This document shows positions 20,912 to 32,646 of a stretch of DNA of 64,000 nt, one piece after another. Position numbers and translations under genes: made by a program. The notes below the pieces were generated by a model. It was given only the letters and a program-made list of their open reading frames with translations, ran no database searches and was not told the DNA's origin. The first letter of the stretch is position 1. Each line of letters begins with the position of its first letter. The stretch is from NCBI RefSeq assembly GCF_000740895.1, contig NC_025263.1, positions 1,116,001 through 1,180,000 on the forward strand. Direction: 5' to 3'. The stretch comes from Theileria orientalis strain Shintoku. Taxonomy: Eukaryota; Apicomplexa; Aconoidasida; Piroplasmida; Theileriidae.

Positions 20912-23634
20912 CTACTGGCTCCTAAGGCGAATCTGGTGGAACGCAAGCAGCCTCCAGAGCTGCGTGACGAAGCCCTGGCTCTCCTCGTCGAGAAACTGCT
21001 CCACCTCGAAGAGGAGCTCCTGGGGACCCGGACGCTCCTTGAGGCGGGAGAAGATGAACTCGAGCACGTCGCTGACCAGCGACTCCTCGTTGCCCATGTA
21101 CTCGAGGATGCAGCGCCGAATCCAGGGCTCTATGAGGATGCTCAGGTTCGTCGAGAAGAGGAGGTCCCAGTCGAGCTTGAAGTCGAGGATGCCGTCGGTC
21201 GGCACCATCTGCCAAATCTCCTTCTCAGTCAGCGCAGGCTTCTTCACCTCCTCGGCCTCAGCGGCGAAGACGCTCACCACCTTCACTCGTTTGCCGACGC
21301 CCGCAGCGCCGCCAGAGGCCTGGGCTGCCTGGGCGCCGGCACTGGCGCTGCTTGCGCGACCGTCACTGCCACTGCCGATGCCGAAGCCTGCGACGCCGTC
21401 CGCCCTGTGACGCTTCGCCGAGTCGTGGTCGCTTTCGGACGCCCTGCTCGACTTTGCTCCCGACCTGCTCGAGGCGCCGTCCCTGTTGTCGCCGCTCCTG
21501 GCCGTTCCTCTGCTCGCGCTGCTACTCGCACTGTCGGTCTCGGCGTTTCTGTGCGAGGGCAGGGCTGACGCCGGTGCCGACGACGGCTTTAGGATCTTCA
21601 TCGTTATCTTCTTAGCCTTGTTTTCGTCCAGCTCCTCCTGCTCGTCCTTGTAGTCCTCTTCGATCTCCCGTGCTCTGTGCTTCAGGTTCGGCTTGCTGGT
21701 GCCCGCCAGGTCCTCCTTGATCAGCCTTTCTCTTCTCGAGGCGGACACTGTTTGGAGCGCCTTGAGCTTTTTGAACATTTTTTCCTCCTCGTACTCCCAG
21801 TCCGGCAGCTGCTCCTTATACTTATTGTCGTAACTTTTCCTCTTCTGCTTCAGTTTAAACAGTCGGTCCAGTTCCTTTTTATTCACCAGATATTTTTTAC
21901 TTAGTATTTGATCCTCCTCCTTCGCCTGCCTCTCCTTGGTTTCTTTTTGCGCCGATTTCGGCGTTTCCTCGTGCTGTTCCTCTTTTTCCTCATCTTCCAC
22001 TGATTCCGATTGATTTTCCTCTCCGTTTTCTTCCTTTTCCTGAGGGTGCGCTTTGATGTGTATTGCTATCAGCTCTGTGAACTCTCTTCTCAGCTGCGCC
22101 TTATACTCTTCGAACATTTTAAGCACCTCGTCCTTGTTCTTGTCCGTGTTCGTCAGGCACATTTCCTCCATCTTTCCTATTTTCCAGTCATCGATTTGGC
22201 ACTTCACTCTCGAGTTACAGCTCACTTTGAGCACGTTGTTGCCGAACTTCAGCCCGTTGAGGCACTCTATTGCGTAGTACGCTCCTCCTGGAGACTCAAA
22301 GTCGCAGAACGCGAATGTTGCCAGTGACCCTGACGATGGGTCCATGTGTCTTTTAAAAGTAGTCGTTTTACCACATTTCTGTTCATAATCAACATTTAGT
22401 TATTGTTAAATAATTAATATATATTTATCTACACGCCAGCATCTATATACTGTAATACTCTACGCCTTGTATCAACTCATTCTAACATAAATAACTCATT
22501 CAAACACCAATAAAGCATCAACAACTCCTTAAAAACATACCTGCAACATGTTAATTACAAATTCGTTCGTCGTGTCGGTCGTCAGGCCTCCCACGTACAC
22601 TACGTTCGTCAGCTTCGGCGCGTCGTCCTTTTGCGGCACTGTTACCACTACTGGGTTCAACAGCGTGTCGATCAGCGTCTTCATTGGGAAGTTCATCATC
22701 GGCGGCCCCTTCTGGCTGTTGTTCATCATTGCTGCCTGCGCGCTGCTGATAAGTGGAGGATTCATCATCGGCGTGTTCATCATCGGAGGGGCCATCATCG
22801 TGGGATTACCCATCATTCCTGGCATCGTCGGCTGCGGCATAACCGTTGGAGGCGCCGTTATTATTGTTGGCTGATTCATCATCGGCGGGTGAAATCCATA
22901 GGTCACTAAAAACCGTTTATTCGTTGTTACCATGGCTATCACACACATATATTTACTAATCCGATGTGCATATATATTCTATAACTGTCGTACCCTGGGC
23001 GTTGTTCACATTTGTCATGTTGTGGCCTTTAACACTTGGGTAATTTGCTGTGTTTGTATTACCCAAATGTGGTTGAAAACTGGTATTATGTGATATGCTT
23101 TCCTGGGCCATTTCAGCTGTAGAATCAGCGTTTATCAGTGCTACGCAGCTACTAGTATAACACAAAATTAAGTACTATATAGGCCGGGACTTAACCAATA
23201 GATACTCACACGCCACACTAGCTATTATATTATACATAAATCGCGATTTGCTTTAATAATATCAATATTCATCACTTACTAGGTTGCTGCTCCATCACTG
23301 GAGGTGGATATTGATACGGGTTAAATCCCTGGTTAATTCCACCTAAATGTTCATTATTTACCAGTTTTCATGAATATACAAAAGTTTTAGCCAACTACTT
23401 GGTTAAACATGAAAAACTTACTCATCATCATCATTTGAGAAGGATGTTGGTTAACATTTGGTGCGATATTTGAGCTTCCAGCCATGAAAGGCTGTTGCAT
23501 TGGTATATTATACTGAAAATTTATGTAAAATACCCAAAACAGGCTATCAAACCAGTTAGAGAATGGATTCCATCGGTGAATACCTAATAACTACTTACCG
23601 TTAGGTTTGGCGGTACTCCCTGATTATTTTGCAT
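20912..23634 (-). CDS. RBM25-like splicing factor (RRM plus PWI domain)
   Basis: Six exons (23599-23634, 23422-23512, 23280-23342, 22994-23140, 22541-22905, 20912-22378) join to 722 residues with all phases kept. The N-terminus is rich in Q, P, N and M (MQNNQGVPPNL, FNPYQYPPPV, PMMNQP repeats). The RRM spans the exon 5/6 border: NVVYVGGLTT as RNP2 and LATFAFCDF as RNP1. A long charged K/E coiled region and S/A-rich linker follow. The C-terminal PWI domain has TDGILDFKLDWDLLF, EPWIRRCILEYMGNEE and LVSDVLEFIFSRLKE. The order RRM, charged region, PWI is that of RBM25 / Snu71-type U1 snRNP-associated factors. Here the usual RE/RD region is K/E/Q-rich. Exon joins 3/4 and 4/5 are the least certain, but the total length is divisible by three. 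Confidence 0.87.
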
Positions 23635-23856
23635 ATTCAAATCAATAAATTATATCCATAAAGTACATTTTACATACATTTTACCTGTAAATACAATTAA
23701 TTTTTTGAACTTTTTGACCCGATATGATGGAATCACAGCAATTCACAAACTCTCATTTTAACCACCTATTTACTATAAATTATATTCAAGATTGCATTGT
23801 ACAAATAATTAATGTCAATCCACTCTATATCATATTTTTTCTTCCCCTAAATTTTA

Positions 23857-24298
23857 ATGGAATCGCCTCTTGACGATTTAACTCAGTATGTGATTCTTAG
23901 GGATGATTTACAAACTGACGGAAGGAGTTGGCCTCGGGGTGCTCTCATAGCTCAGGCTTGCCACGCATGGTATTTTTTATTACATATCCACTCCCCTTTT
24001 AATTTTCTCACACACCTACTCATCCATTTTCAGCGTTTCTGTCAACTCCATCTTCAAGAGCGACCCTAACGTCTGCAGATACACTAGCCTTGAGAACCTT
24101 CCTCACCTCAGGACCGTCGTCCTCTCCGTCGAAAGTGAGACGAAGCTTCTCGACTATTACAACATTCTCACTGCCAACCTCGTGAGCAGCCACCTTTTCA
24201 CTGAGCAGCCTGAGAACATCGTCACCTGCCTCGCCACTGTTCCTGTGGAGAAATCAAAGGTCTCATCGCTCCTAAACAAGCTAAAAACCTTCAAATGA
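23857..24298 (+). CDS. PTRHD1-like peptidyl-tRNA hydrolase domain protein
   Basis: Two exons (23857-23969, 24034-24298) give 125 residues. The motif WPRGALIAQACHA matches the PTH2/PTRHD1 family motif (WPxGxLxAQxxHA). The C-terminal half reads TVVLSVESETKLLDYYNIL, then EQPENIVTCLATVPVEKSKV, ending LKTFK, like PTRHD1 (LEQPENIATCIAL...KKFRLFK). PTH2 enzymes release tRNA from stalled peptidyl-tRNA. PTRHD1 is a diverged member whose activity is unproven, so no catalytic claim is made. The 64-nt intron is phase 2. It converges with histone H3. Confidence 0.85.
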
Positions 24299-24460
24299 CC
24301 ATTTGCCCTCATTCAACCTTATGTATCAATTTTTTATAGCACTCCCTTACACATCAGCTACCTAATTTTTTTAAAAAGTAATCTACATCTATAGACTGAA
24401 CCAATATGTAATATAAAATATTAATCATGTATATAATTTCAATACTATATTACAGGTGAT

Positions 24461-24476
24461 GGCTTCGAGTGAAGCC
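24461..24476 (-). promoter_or_regulatory. Hairpin downstream of histone H3 (possible histone 3' stem-loop)
   Basis: On the minus strand the sequence GGCTTC-ACTC-GAAGCC forms a perfect 6-bp stem with a 4-nt loop, about 160 nt after the H3 stop. It is preceded by CTAACTAGTTGTAATAAA. The geometry (6-bp stem, 4-nt loop, GGC/GCC base) matches metazoan replication-dependent histone stem-loops. The closing C-G pair and the loop bases differ from the animal consensus. The H2A gene has a near-identical hairpin. The rest of 24299-24635 is AT-rich 3' sequence shared with the convergent PTRHD1 gene. Confidence 0.6.
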
Positions 24477-24635
24477 TTTATTACAACTAGTTAGACACTT
24501 CCAAAATAAGTCAATACAAAACTATTGCTAAGCTTGTTAGCGCTCGTATTAGATCATTTCTAATCCGAAAAGGTGTGAAGCTATTGAAAAAATCAACGAC
24601 TAATTCAATAGCTAGCAAAGAGTGGAAAGGTGAGC

Positions 24636-25046
<411 letters not shown>

Positions 25047-26291
25047 TTACACAAATAGGAAGTGATTTTTTTATCCGGATTTTGCCGCACACCACAAAGT
25101 CGGGCATCTTTAAAAAGGGCCATTTAGGGGCTAATCTGATCCCAAAAATTCCCATAAAAAATTAAAAAAACCAGGAATCGATATGATCTAATACACACAT
25201 CAAATTTTTAATTTAGTTTTGCTCAAATTAATTCCGGTGTATCAAAGCCATATGTTACTTTTTTACAACGGATTCTATACAATTTACCACATATAAGATT
25301 CCTACTTTATTTTACGTTGTTCTTATTATATATTATCATTTATACACAAATTATGCACAGATATGCTTTATCGTACAAATTTATAAATATTTATAAGTTG
25401 GGGCATATATCAATATGTTCGTATAAATGGGCTATTAATGTGTATAAGTTTAAATATAATATTGGGAAATATACAGATAGTTAAGATGATTTGTAGATTC
25501 TGTAAGATTTATAAGTTTGTTATACACAAATTTATTGATTTGATGCACGACATTTCACATACGTATATAACATTTAGGATAAAGTTGCAACGCTCATATA
25601 CCTAGATAAACACAAATATATACTTGTTTTAACATGATCTACACCAATAGTTTTATACACACAGGGACTTTTTGATATAAACGCATTACAGTGCTGATGG
25701 TCGAACACATAAAATTTATATATGATCTAAACACATCTATATATAAAACCAATAATATAACAAACAACACCATTAATTCATGTAATTCCATATGAAAATA
25801 TGTGTAGATGATATATATTATGAAAAATCAGAGCCTGTAGATAGGTATCAAAATAAAATTATTGAGACTTCTTAGTCGGATCACAAACCAATCCACATAT
25901 ATATTGGGAAGCATCAAAAATAGTGGCGATATAGCCCTCTATAAGCCCAGAAGGCCCCGATTTTTTTTGTGTGGGAATCAATGGTGCTTCAACTATGTGT
26001 CTCGTTACGCCACACAAATCAGTCCTTATCGTATTTGAATATCACACCCATAAGTAAGGAGGTTAGTTTTATTTAATATTTTTTTCCATATTAAATTAAC
26101 AATCATATTTCAGTAAGTATTTTTGTTTATATCGCCTTTTTAACATCTTGATCTTATATTTTGCATCTTTAATTTATCGATTGTTGTAATACAGTTAATT
26201 ATAGATAACTTCCATTTTCAAATAAATTTGTCTATATTTAACTGTAAATATAATATACTTTTCCGGTTTAACGTAAGACTTAGGTGAAAAA
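25047..26291. other. Bidirectional promoter region of histones H3 and H2A
   Basis: 1245 nt, very AT-rich, no open frame. Two GC-richer islands lie near each start: GGGGCTAATCTGATCCC at about 25129-25145 on the H3 side, and a CCCAGAAGGCCCCG / GTGTGGGAATCAATGG segment at 25945-25986 on the H2A side. These are candidate regulatory sites; no factor can be named. Confidence 0.5.
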
Positions 26292-26675
26292 ATGAACGCA
26301 AAGGGCGTAGCAGGAGGCCGTAAGAAGGCCGCAAAGGCTGTAACAAAGTCTGCCAAGGCTGGCTTACAATTCCCAGTTGGCCGTGTTGGAAGATACTTGA
26401 AGAACGGAAGATATGCCAAGCGCGTAGGTGCAGGAGCACCAGTATACTTGGCAGCCGTCCTCGAGTACTTGGTCGCCGAAGTCTTGGAGCTTGCAGGTAA
26501 CGCTGCTCGCGATAACAAGAAGTCGAGGATAGTACCACGTCACCTCCAGCTCGCTGTGAGGAACGACGAGGAACTTTCCAAATTCCTTGGTGGCACCACC
26601 ATAGCCTCAGGAGGTGTCATGCCAAATGTCCAGGCAGTCTTATTGCCTAAAAAACATAAGAAGGATAGGGATTAA
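26292..26675 (+). CDS. Histone H2A (canonical)
   Basis: Intronless, 127 residues. The N-terminal tail is [20 protein letters not shown]. The H2A signature [15 protein letters not shown] and the core [17 protein letters not shown] are present. The docking region reads [20 protein letters not shown]. This excludes H2A.Z, which has LGKVTIAGGGV. The C-terminus is PKKHKKDRD without an SQ phosphorylation motif, so this is not an H2A.X. It is divergently paired with H3. Confidence 0.97.
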   Translation: MNAKGVAGGRKKAAKAVTKSAKAGLQFPVGRVGRYLKNGRYAKRVGAGAPVYLAAVLEYLVAEVLELAGNAARDNKKSRIVPRHLQLAVRNDEELSKFLGGTTIASGGVMPNVQAVLLPKKHKKDRD

Positions 26676-26883
26676 ACTATTTAACAACACCGAGTAAGCG
26701 ACATAAATACAATAATATATATCTATATAGAAGATTAGGATAAGATATATAGAGGTATATACAATAAATATCAGTCATGAGTCACACATTGATACAATAG
26801 AAACTAATAGGTTCTTTAGGAAAGCGTTCTCATTAAATTAGCATATTATAAATTGGGATTACTCTTTATATTACAACTAGTTA

Positions 26884-26899
26884 GGCTTCACTAGAAGCC
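26884..26899 (+). promoter_or_regulatory. Hairpin downstream of histone H2A (possible histone 3' stem-loop)
   Basis: GGCTTC-ACTA-GAAGCC forms a perfect 6-bp stem with a 4-nt loop, about 208 nt after the H2A stop, preceded by ATTACAACTAGTTA. Fifteen of sixteen bases equal the H3 hairpin read in its own sense. Both are preceded by the palindrome AACTAGTT. No other gene lies in 26676-27000. Confidence 0.6.
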
Positions 26900-27000
26900 A
26901 TTAATAATATACTCTGTTTGCATCATATTTGGCCACACCTACAATTCATAATATATTTTCATGTATATTAACACGTGTGCTGGTACAAAATTAAATTAAC

Positions 27001-30000
27001 ATGGTTGTGTATAATAATATTTCACCGTCAATGTCCTTGGAGTTCCTGTCAGACGAATATCTACCGTAAGTGGACGCTAGATATGAAAATAAGGAATGGA
27101 GGCCTCGAGGCCAAATGAAAAAATAAAAAAGTAAAAAATCATTCCATATGGATTTAACATTTAATATTTCCCGAGATTCTATCGAAAAAATCGATAAAAT
27201 AAGGAAATATTGGAAGAATAAGGAATCTGGAATGATGTTTAGCAGATAAATAGAGAGAATTGATAGAAAATGGAATATATAAATATTTAACGAAATATTT
27301 AGGGGAGAATGTAGCGATGATAGCGTGGACGAAGATGAACTTAACAGTTTTTTAATGGGTGAGCTGACAGAACCAACTAAACCGAAAAAGAGCTCGTTCG
27401 CAGACAGGTTTACAACAAAATTACTAAAAAAGAAGAATAAAAAGAGAAATAGAGAGTAAGAAAGTAATTAGATAGATGAAAATATGTGTTAAGGGTAGAA
27501 AACAAGAGATAAAATCGACATAGGACCTTCTATCTAAGAAGTTCGGAAAGGAAGAAAAAGAAAAAAAATAAAACAGCATCGCAGTCAAGTAAGCTGACAC
27601 CGGAGCTTGAAAAGTTGCTACAAGAGGCAACGGACCTGTACCTGAACAAGAACTTTGAAGAGGCAGTGAAGATACTGAAGGAGCTGGTGAGAAGAGCACC
27701 AGGGTTGCACGACCCGTTTCACATGCTAGGGCTGATATACCAAAACGAGTTCAACGACGTGACGACGGCGACGAGCTACTACCTGCTGGCAGCGCACTTG
27801 GTGCCGACTGACACTGAGTTGTGGCAGAGGATAGGAGAGATGAGTCAGTCGAGTGGAAACATAGACCAGGCTATTTACTGTTTCAAGAAGTGCCAGCGAG
27901 ACCAGGACGGAGAGCTCAACGAGCAAGCAGTGTTTGCACTGGCAATATGCTACGTAGAGAAGGTGAGATTTAGTAATAAGTTGTCGATGCAGTGTGTAGC
28001 TAGTAATAAGTTGTCGATGCAGTGTGTAGCTAGTAATAAGTTGTCGATGCAATGTGTAGCTAGTAATAAGTTGTCGATGAATGGTTAATTAGTAATAGTA
28101 ATTGATGCAACGGCGACTAGCAATAGTTATTGGTAGAGTAACTAACGTAAATATGCTTAGAAGGACTACATGAACGCAGCGAAGAGGTTCGGAGCGCTGT
28201 TTAAGCTGCACCCTCACGATAAGCTGATAGCAAATCAGCTGGCGAGGTGCTTTCAGCAAATAGGAGACCTGCACTCGAGTCTGCTGGTGCTGGGCACGTA
28301 CTTCAACATGACCATGGACACGGAAATACTCGAAACGATACTGGAGCTTAACGTGACACTGTCACTGTACGAAGACTGCTACAGAATACTGGACGATATC
28401 TGCAAGTCGAACAACCTGACTCCGAAGGCGCTGCCAGTGGAGCACCTAGTGTACTACGCGGTGGCATGCCTGAACCTGGAAAGAGAAGCCCAGAACGAGC
28501 TGAATTTTCTGTACGAGAAGCCGATGAACGTGAAGTACATGTTCCTGATCGCAAATCACCTGTGCCCGAAGTACGCGGAGGAGTCGCTGAAGTGGTTCAA
28601 GAGAGGTTTCGGAATGATGGCAATAGCAGACCAGCTGGACATACCGACGACACTGAAGCTGGCTAAGTGCGTCATAGCAGACGGAAACAATCACAGGTTC
28701 CTAGCAGAAGTGCTGAAAAAGGCGCTGGAAAAGGCGCCGACGAACTCGGAAATACTGATAACGCTGGCAGACGTGCTTCTGCAGTTGGGGAGGAACGACG
28801 AGGCAGACGAGTTGATATCACAGCTGACACTTAATGACCTGGATAAAATTAGAGACATCCCAGAGTAAGTAGCCATAACGGAATAGAGTAGCTAGCGTTT
28901 AAAGGAGCAGCGTAATTATTGAAATAAACAGCCTAATAATTTGAAGAAACAGCTTAATTACCGAAAGTAACACCTTAGTAATTGAAAACAACAGCACTTA
29001 ATGGTTATAAACAACAGCGGTTAATGGTTATTCAGGCCTATACCCGAGGAGGAGAGGATGGAGACATTTAGAAAATTGAACAGTCAAATAAGAGAGATTG
29101 AAATGGAATGCCTGAGTGACCCAAAAATTAGAATATACCCATGTCTACTATCGTATGAGAGTAACGGGTGCCCGAACAGGAGGAAAATGAACGAATGGAT
29201 AGACGTGTTTCTGAAGGTAGTGAAAGATTGCGAATTGGATACAGAAAGAGCAATACAGAGACTAAATAAGACGAAGAATAGTAGAGCGAATACACTCAGT
29301 GACCTGAAGGAAAACATGAACAAAGATGAAAACTCGATATTCATGACGAGCGAATCGAAAAAGTCGATAAGCAATAAGAGTTATTCATTCCTGAAGATAA
29401 AGAAGGAGTTGAATCTGAACTCGGCGGAAGATATACTAGGTAAGGAATGAAAAATAAAGGGAAAATTAAAAAATATGTGTAGGTTGGAATGGATATGAGA
29501 AGCTGATATACACGGCTTCAGTATTCATGTGTCTGTGCAAAAGAGTGAAGGAAGCAGTGGAGATGCTGGAAATGATATCAAACAACAAAAAGAAGTATAA
29601 ATCAAACTTGGATTCAGCAGAGAGAAAGAACTTGATAAAAAGAATAGAGTACATCATCGCAAGTAAGATAACGGGTAGATATCTAGAAATAGTAGAAATT
29701 ATACCAACAGATAATTAAATGGAAAGTAACAGGGTAGTAAAAGTGCAAAACGTTGACTAACGTATACCTTTAGAGTGCAGCTCATTCGGAGGATTGTTTA
29801 AAATAGCGATAACGTATGCCAGGAATAATTTTCTTAAGGACCCGTACCACGGAAGCCTGGAAGAATACGCGTTGATACTGGGAACGGGGAAGCTGGCACA
29901 CGCAGCGCTGCTCCCACTGTCGTCGTCGAACGAAAAGGACACACTGTTGGAAAACAGGTGAGCCCCGGCGTTTTATAGAAACGTGTAGAGCATGGGTGAC

Positions 30001-30900
30001 GAGACAGCTTCTGCAGTACCCAGAAAACTTTCAACTGCTCATGCTGGGAGGACACTATTGCACAATGTCAGGAAACTGGTCGTTCGCAACCCAGGAGTAC
30101 GAGCGAGCGTACCAAAAGAAGCAGAACGATTCGCTGGTGTCACTGTGTTTGGCAACAAGCCACCTGAACTCACTTAACAGCAAAATGACAGACGTAAGAA
30201 ATGGGTAGTTAAGGATAAAAGTAACTTTGGTGGTTGATAGTTAGGGTACAAGTATGGTTTTTAAAAGCTTTTATTACAAAACGCCTTTTAGAATTTTAAC
30301 AAATCCTTGGTTCTGGGACTGTCGTTCATGAAAAAATACGTGGACCTGAGAATGAAATCGGTGGAGCACCTGAATTTGCCGGAGCCGGTTAAAATGGTGT
30401 TTGAGGCCGAGGGGATGTACAACATGGCGAGGTAAGCCTGGTCACGATCAGCGGACTTTAGGGCCTACCACTTCATGAAGATGTTCGACTTGGCGGTGCC
30501 TCTCTACGAAAAGTGCCTGGACGTGGTCTCAACGCTCGAGTGCGGCGAGTGCTCGAGCGACGCGGAAGTGGAGTGCCCGTGCATAGTCTGCGAGTACTGC
30601 AGAACCTCAGCCAGAAGCCTTCCGAGTTCCTGCAAGGGCTTCACGATGGCCTCGTTCCTGTACAACCACGCCCGAATTCAACTTCAGAGAGTACAGTTCA
30701 TACAGAGCATAGGCAGATACATAGACTGAGGCATCTAGTAGTACCCCAATTTACCTATAAATCCATCACTAAAACTCCGACTTTCCTATTCACAATGAAT
30801 TGTTCAGTGCTCGGCCTACAACCTATTCTTGATACACACGCACAACAACAACATGGTCCAAGCCACCTACATCTCCTCGAAGTACATAGTCTGGAATTGA
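27001..30900 (+). CDS. TFIIIC TPR subunit (GTF3C3 / Tfc4-like)
   Basis: About eleven exons. The first encodes [20 protein letters not shown], the next an acidic then lysine-rich segment ([20 protein letters not shown]). The long exon at about 27540-27963 begins the TPR array: [66 protein letters not shown]. This matches GTF3C3 (human) and Tfc4 (yeast) first TPRs closely. The second long exon, at 28163-28865, continues with helical repeats. Later exons carry [20 protein letters not shown], then [20 protein letters not shown]. The end reads [20 protein letters not shown], then ISSKYIVWN, equivalent to the family end (YNLSLIY...GN...LA...). TFIIIC recruits TFIIIB and RNA polymerase III to tRNA and 5S genes. 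Exon borders between 29450 and 30800 are approximate. A 30-bp repeat fills the intron at 27964-28162. Confidence 0.82.
27972..28080. repeat. 30-bp tandem repeat in GTF3C3 intron
   Basis: The unit AGTAATAAGTTGTCGATGCA plus GTGTGTAGCT starts at 27972, 28002, 28032 and 28062, giving 3.6 near-perfect copies. It lies directly after the donor GTGAGA. Confidence 0.95.
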
Positions 30901-31116
30901 TTTAATATTTAAATTTCCATTTCAATGTCATAAAAGTGCATTGTAAGTCTATTTATGCCCTGATACTAAGCACGAAGACCATGTTCATACATGGTGTGTG
31001 AGGGCGTCATGATACATGGATAGTTGTAAAATCACAATGAATTAGCATAGAATCCTTAGAGAATCCCATTTGATAATCAATTTAAAAGTAAAATATGGTA
31101 TAACATTAGTTAAACG

Positions 31117-32538
31117 ATGGGATATATTGGTAGTTTATGCAAAAATTGCATAAATATTGTAAAATACAATAGATTGGCCAAAACCAATATAAAAAATAGC
31201 ACACATCACACAAATGGACTCAGATTATATTCTAATATTGCAAATTATAGCTGTTTAAGTCCTACTTTACATTTAGAAGGACGATTTTTGGGCTTTTATA
31301 AAAACAATTTGTATAATTATGATCAGAGATCGTTGATTAGGACACGTGCCATTGTATCTAACTTTGACCACTCTCATTTCGTGGTCACAAACCCGAAAAC
31401 AGCTGAAAATTGGCCTCCGGAGAACGACCACGGGTCGCCAATATCGAGGAGGAGTTGCAAAAAACTAATGTTTGAGCTCAATCAACTTGAAATGGAAAGG
31501 ATGGAAAAGATGAGGAAGTTTAACGTAAGGGGAATGAAGTTAACATGGGTTTAATAGATGCCAGAGCTGAATTTGGGCGACCTGGTGGAAGTGAAGTACG
31601 AGCTTTCGAGAACACAGCAGACGTTCGCAATGTTTACAGGTACAGCCACCAACTAGCTAGTCGCCCATTGCTCACACACAATATGCACAACTTAGGATAC
31701 TGCGTCGATATTAGAAACAGAGGCCTGAACTCGTCGTTTAGCCTAAAGAACGCGTTCGACGGCGTCGGAGTCACTCAGCTGTTTCCGAGCTACTCCCCAA
31801 GGATTCTCAACGTCAAGGTAGACACTGCCTTCAAATCAATGTTCAGATCATAAAAAGCGTGAACAGGGCCACTAAAATCGACTCTAAGCCCATAACCAGG
31901 GACTACCGATACAAGTTCCACTACAACGTCAGACACAGGTTCGCGAAGAAGCGCGGAGTCCACAAGCCAGGTAACTTTATAGAAGTCTCCTAAAATTACT
32001 GATGCTGGCCACTGATTACAATGTAGGCATTCGGAGCTTTGAGATAAGGCTGAAGAATCGGATCACCAGACTGAAGCAGAGCTACTACAGGATGCGACTT
32101 GAGGCGGGGCTTCCTCCGTACATTTGGGGAGGCCCATACAACATCAACACCAGGAAGAGGACCAGGCAAGCCATTTATTCATCACATTTACACTAGTTTC
32201 ACTGTCTTTAATCCTTTTTACCCCTTATCTAATAATTATTTACATATTTGAAAATATAACTTATATTCCCTTTAGGTTGGTCAAGGGGGAAACCTACAGG
32301 AGGATTCAACTTTACAGCCTGGTAACTTTTATTCACATTTTTACATACATTTGGCTGTTGACCGCATTTAAATCCCTTTAACCGCCATTAAAACACTCAT
32401 AACACCATCTTTCATTTTCTCATTTAGGATGAGCAGAGATCTCGAAGTCAGAAGTTGAGCAAGAGGAGGAGTAAGTCTGCTTGGGGCAACTATAAGCTGC
32501 CTGGAACTCACTACATTCACATCCTGAGTAAAAAGTAG
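31117..32538 (+). CDS. Mitochondrial ribosomal protein bL19m
   Basis: Seven exons (31117-31524, 31558-31639, 31696-31817, 31847-31970, 32027-32165, 32276-32321, 32428-32538) give 343 residues. The N-terminal ~100 residues are basic, N/S-rich and suit a mitochondrial presequence, with no signal peptide for the apicoplast. The L19 core follows: [55 protein letters not shown]. These match the bacterial L19 pattern GDTV.V...........G....R...G....F..R......GVE..FP..SP.I. A basic C-terminal extension ends [11 protein letters not shown]. The introns are 29-110 nt. The fifth intron starts with GC (AG|GCAAGC, 32166) instead of GT, and only this choice keeps the frame. bL19 sits at the subunit interface. 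Confidence 0.85.
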
Positions 32539-32646
32539 TGTAAGTAACCCATTTCAAGGGCCACGTTACCTTTAAAGTTCACCACTGCTACAGTATGTGT
32601 TACTTGTTGGTGTTGTTTTCTAATTATACACAGACGTACACATAAA

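Noticed and set aside
22053..22874. Hydrophobic plus-strand frames opposite RBM25 (for example GGFIIGVFIIGGAIIVG)
   Set aside because: Antisense of the Met/Asn/Pro-rich RBM25 N-terminus; no splice or start support.
27736..28052. Minus frame with [10 protein letters not shown] repeats
   Set aside because: Antisense of the 30-bp intronic repeat and GTF3C3 coding sequence.
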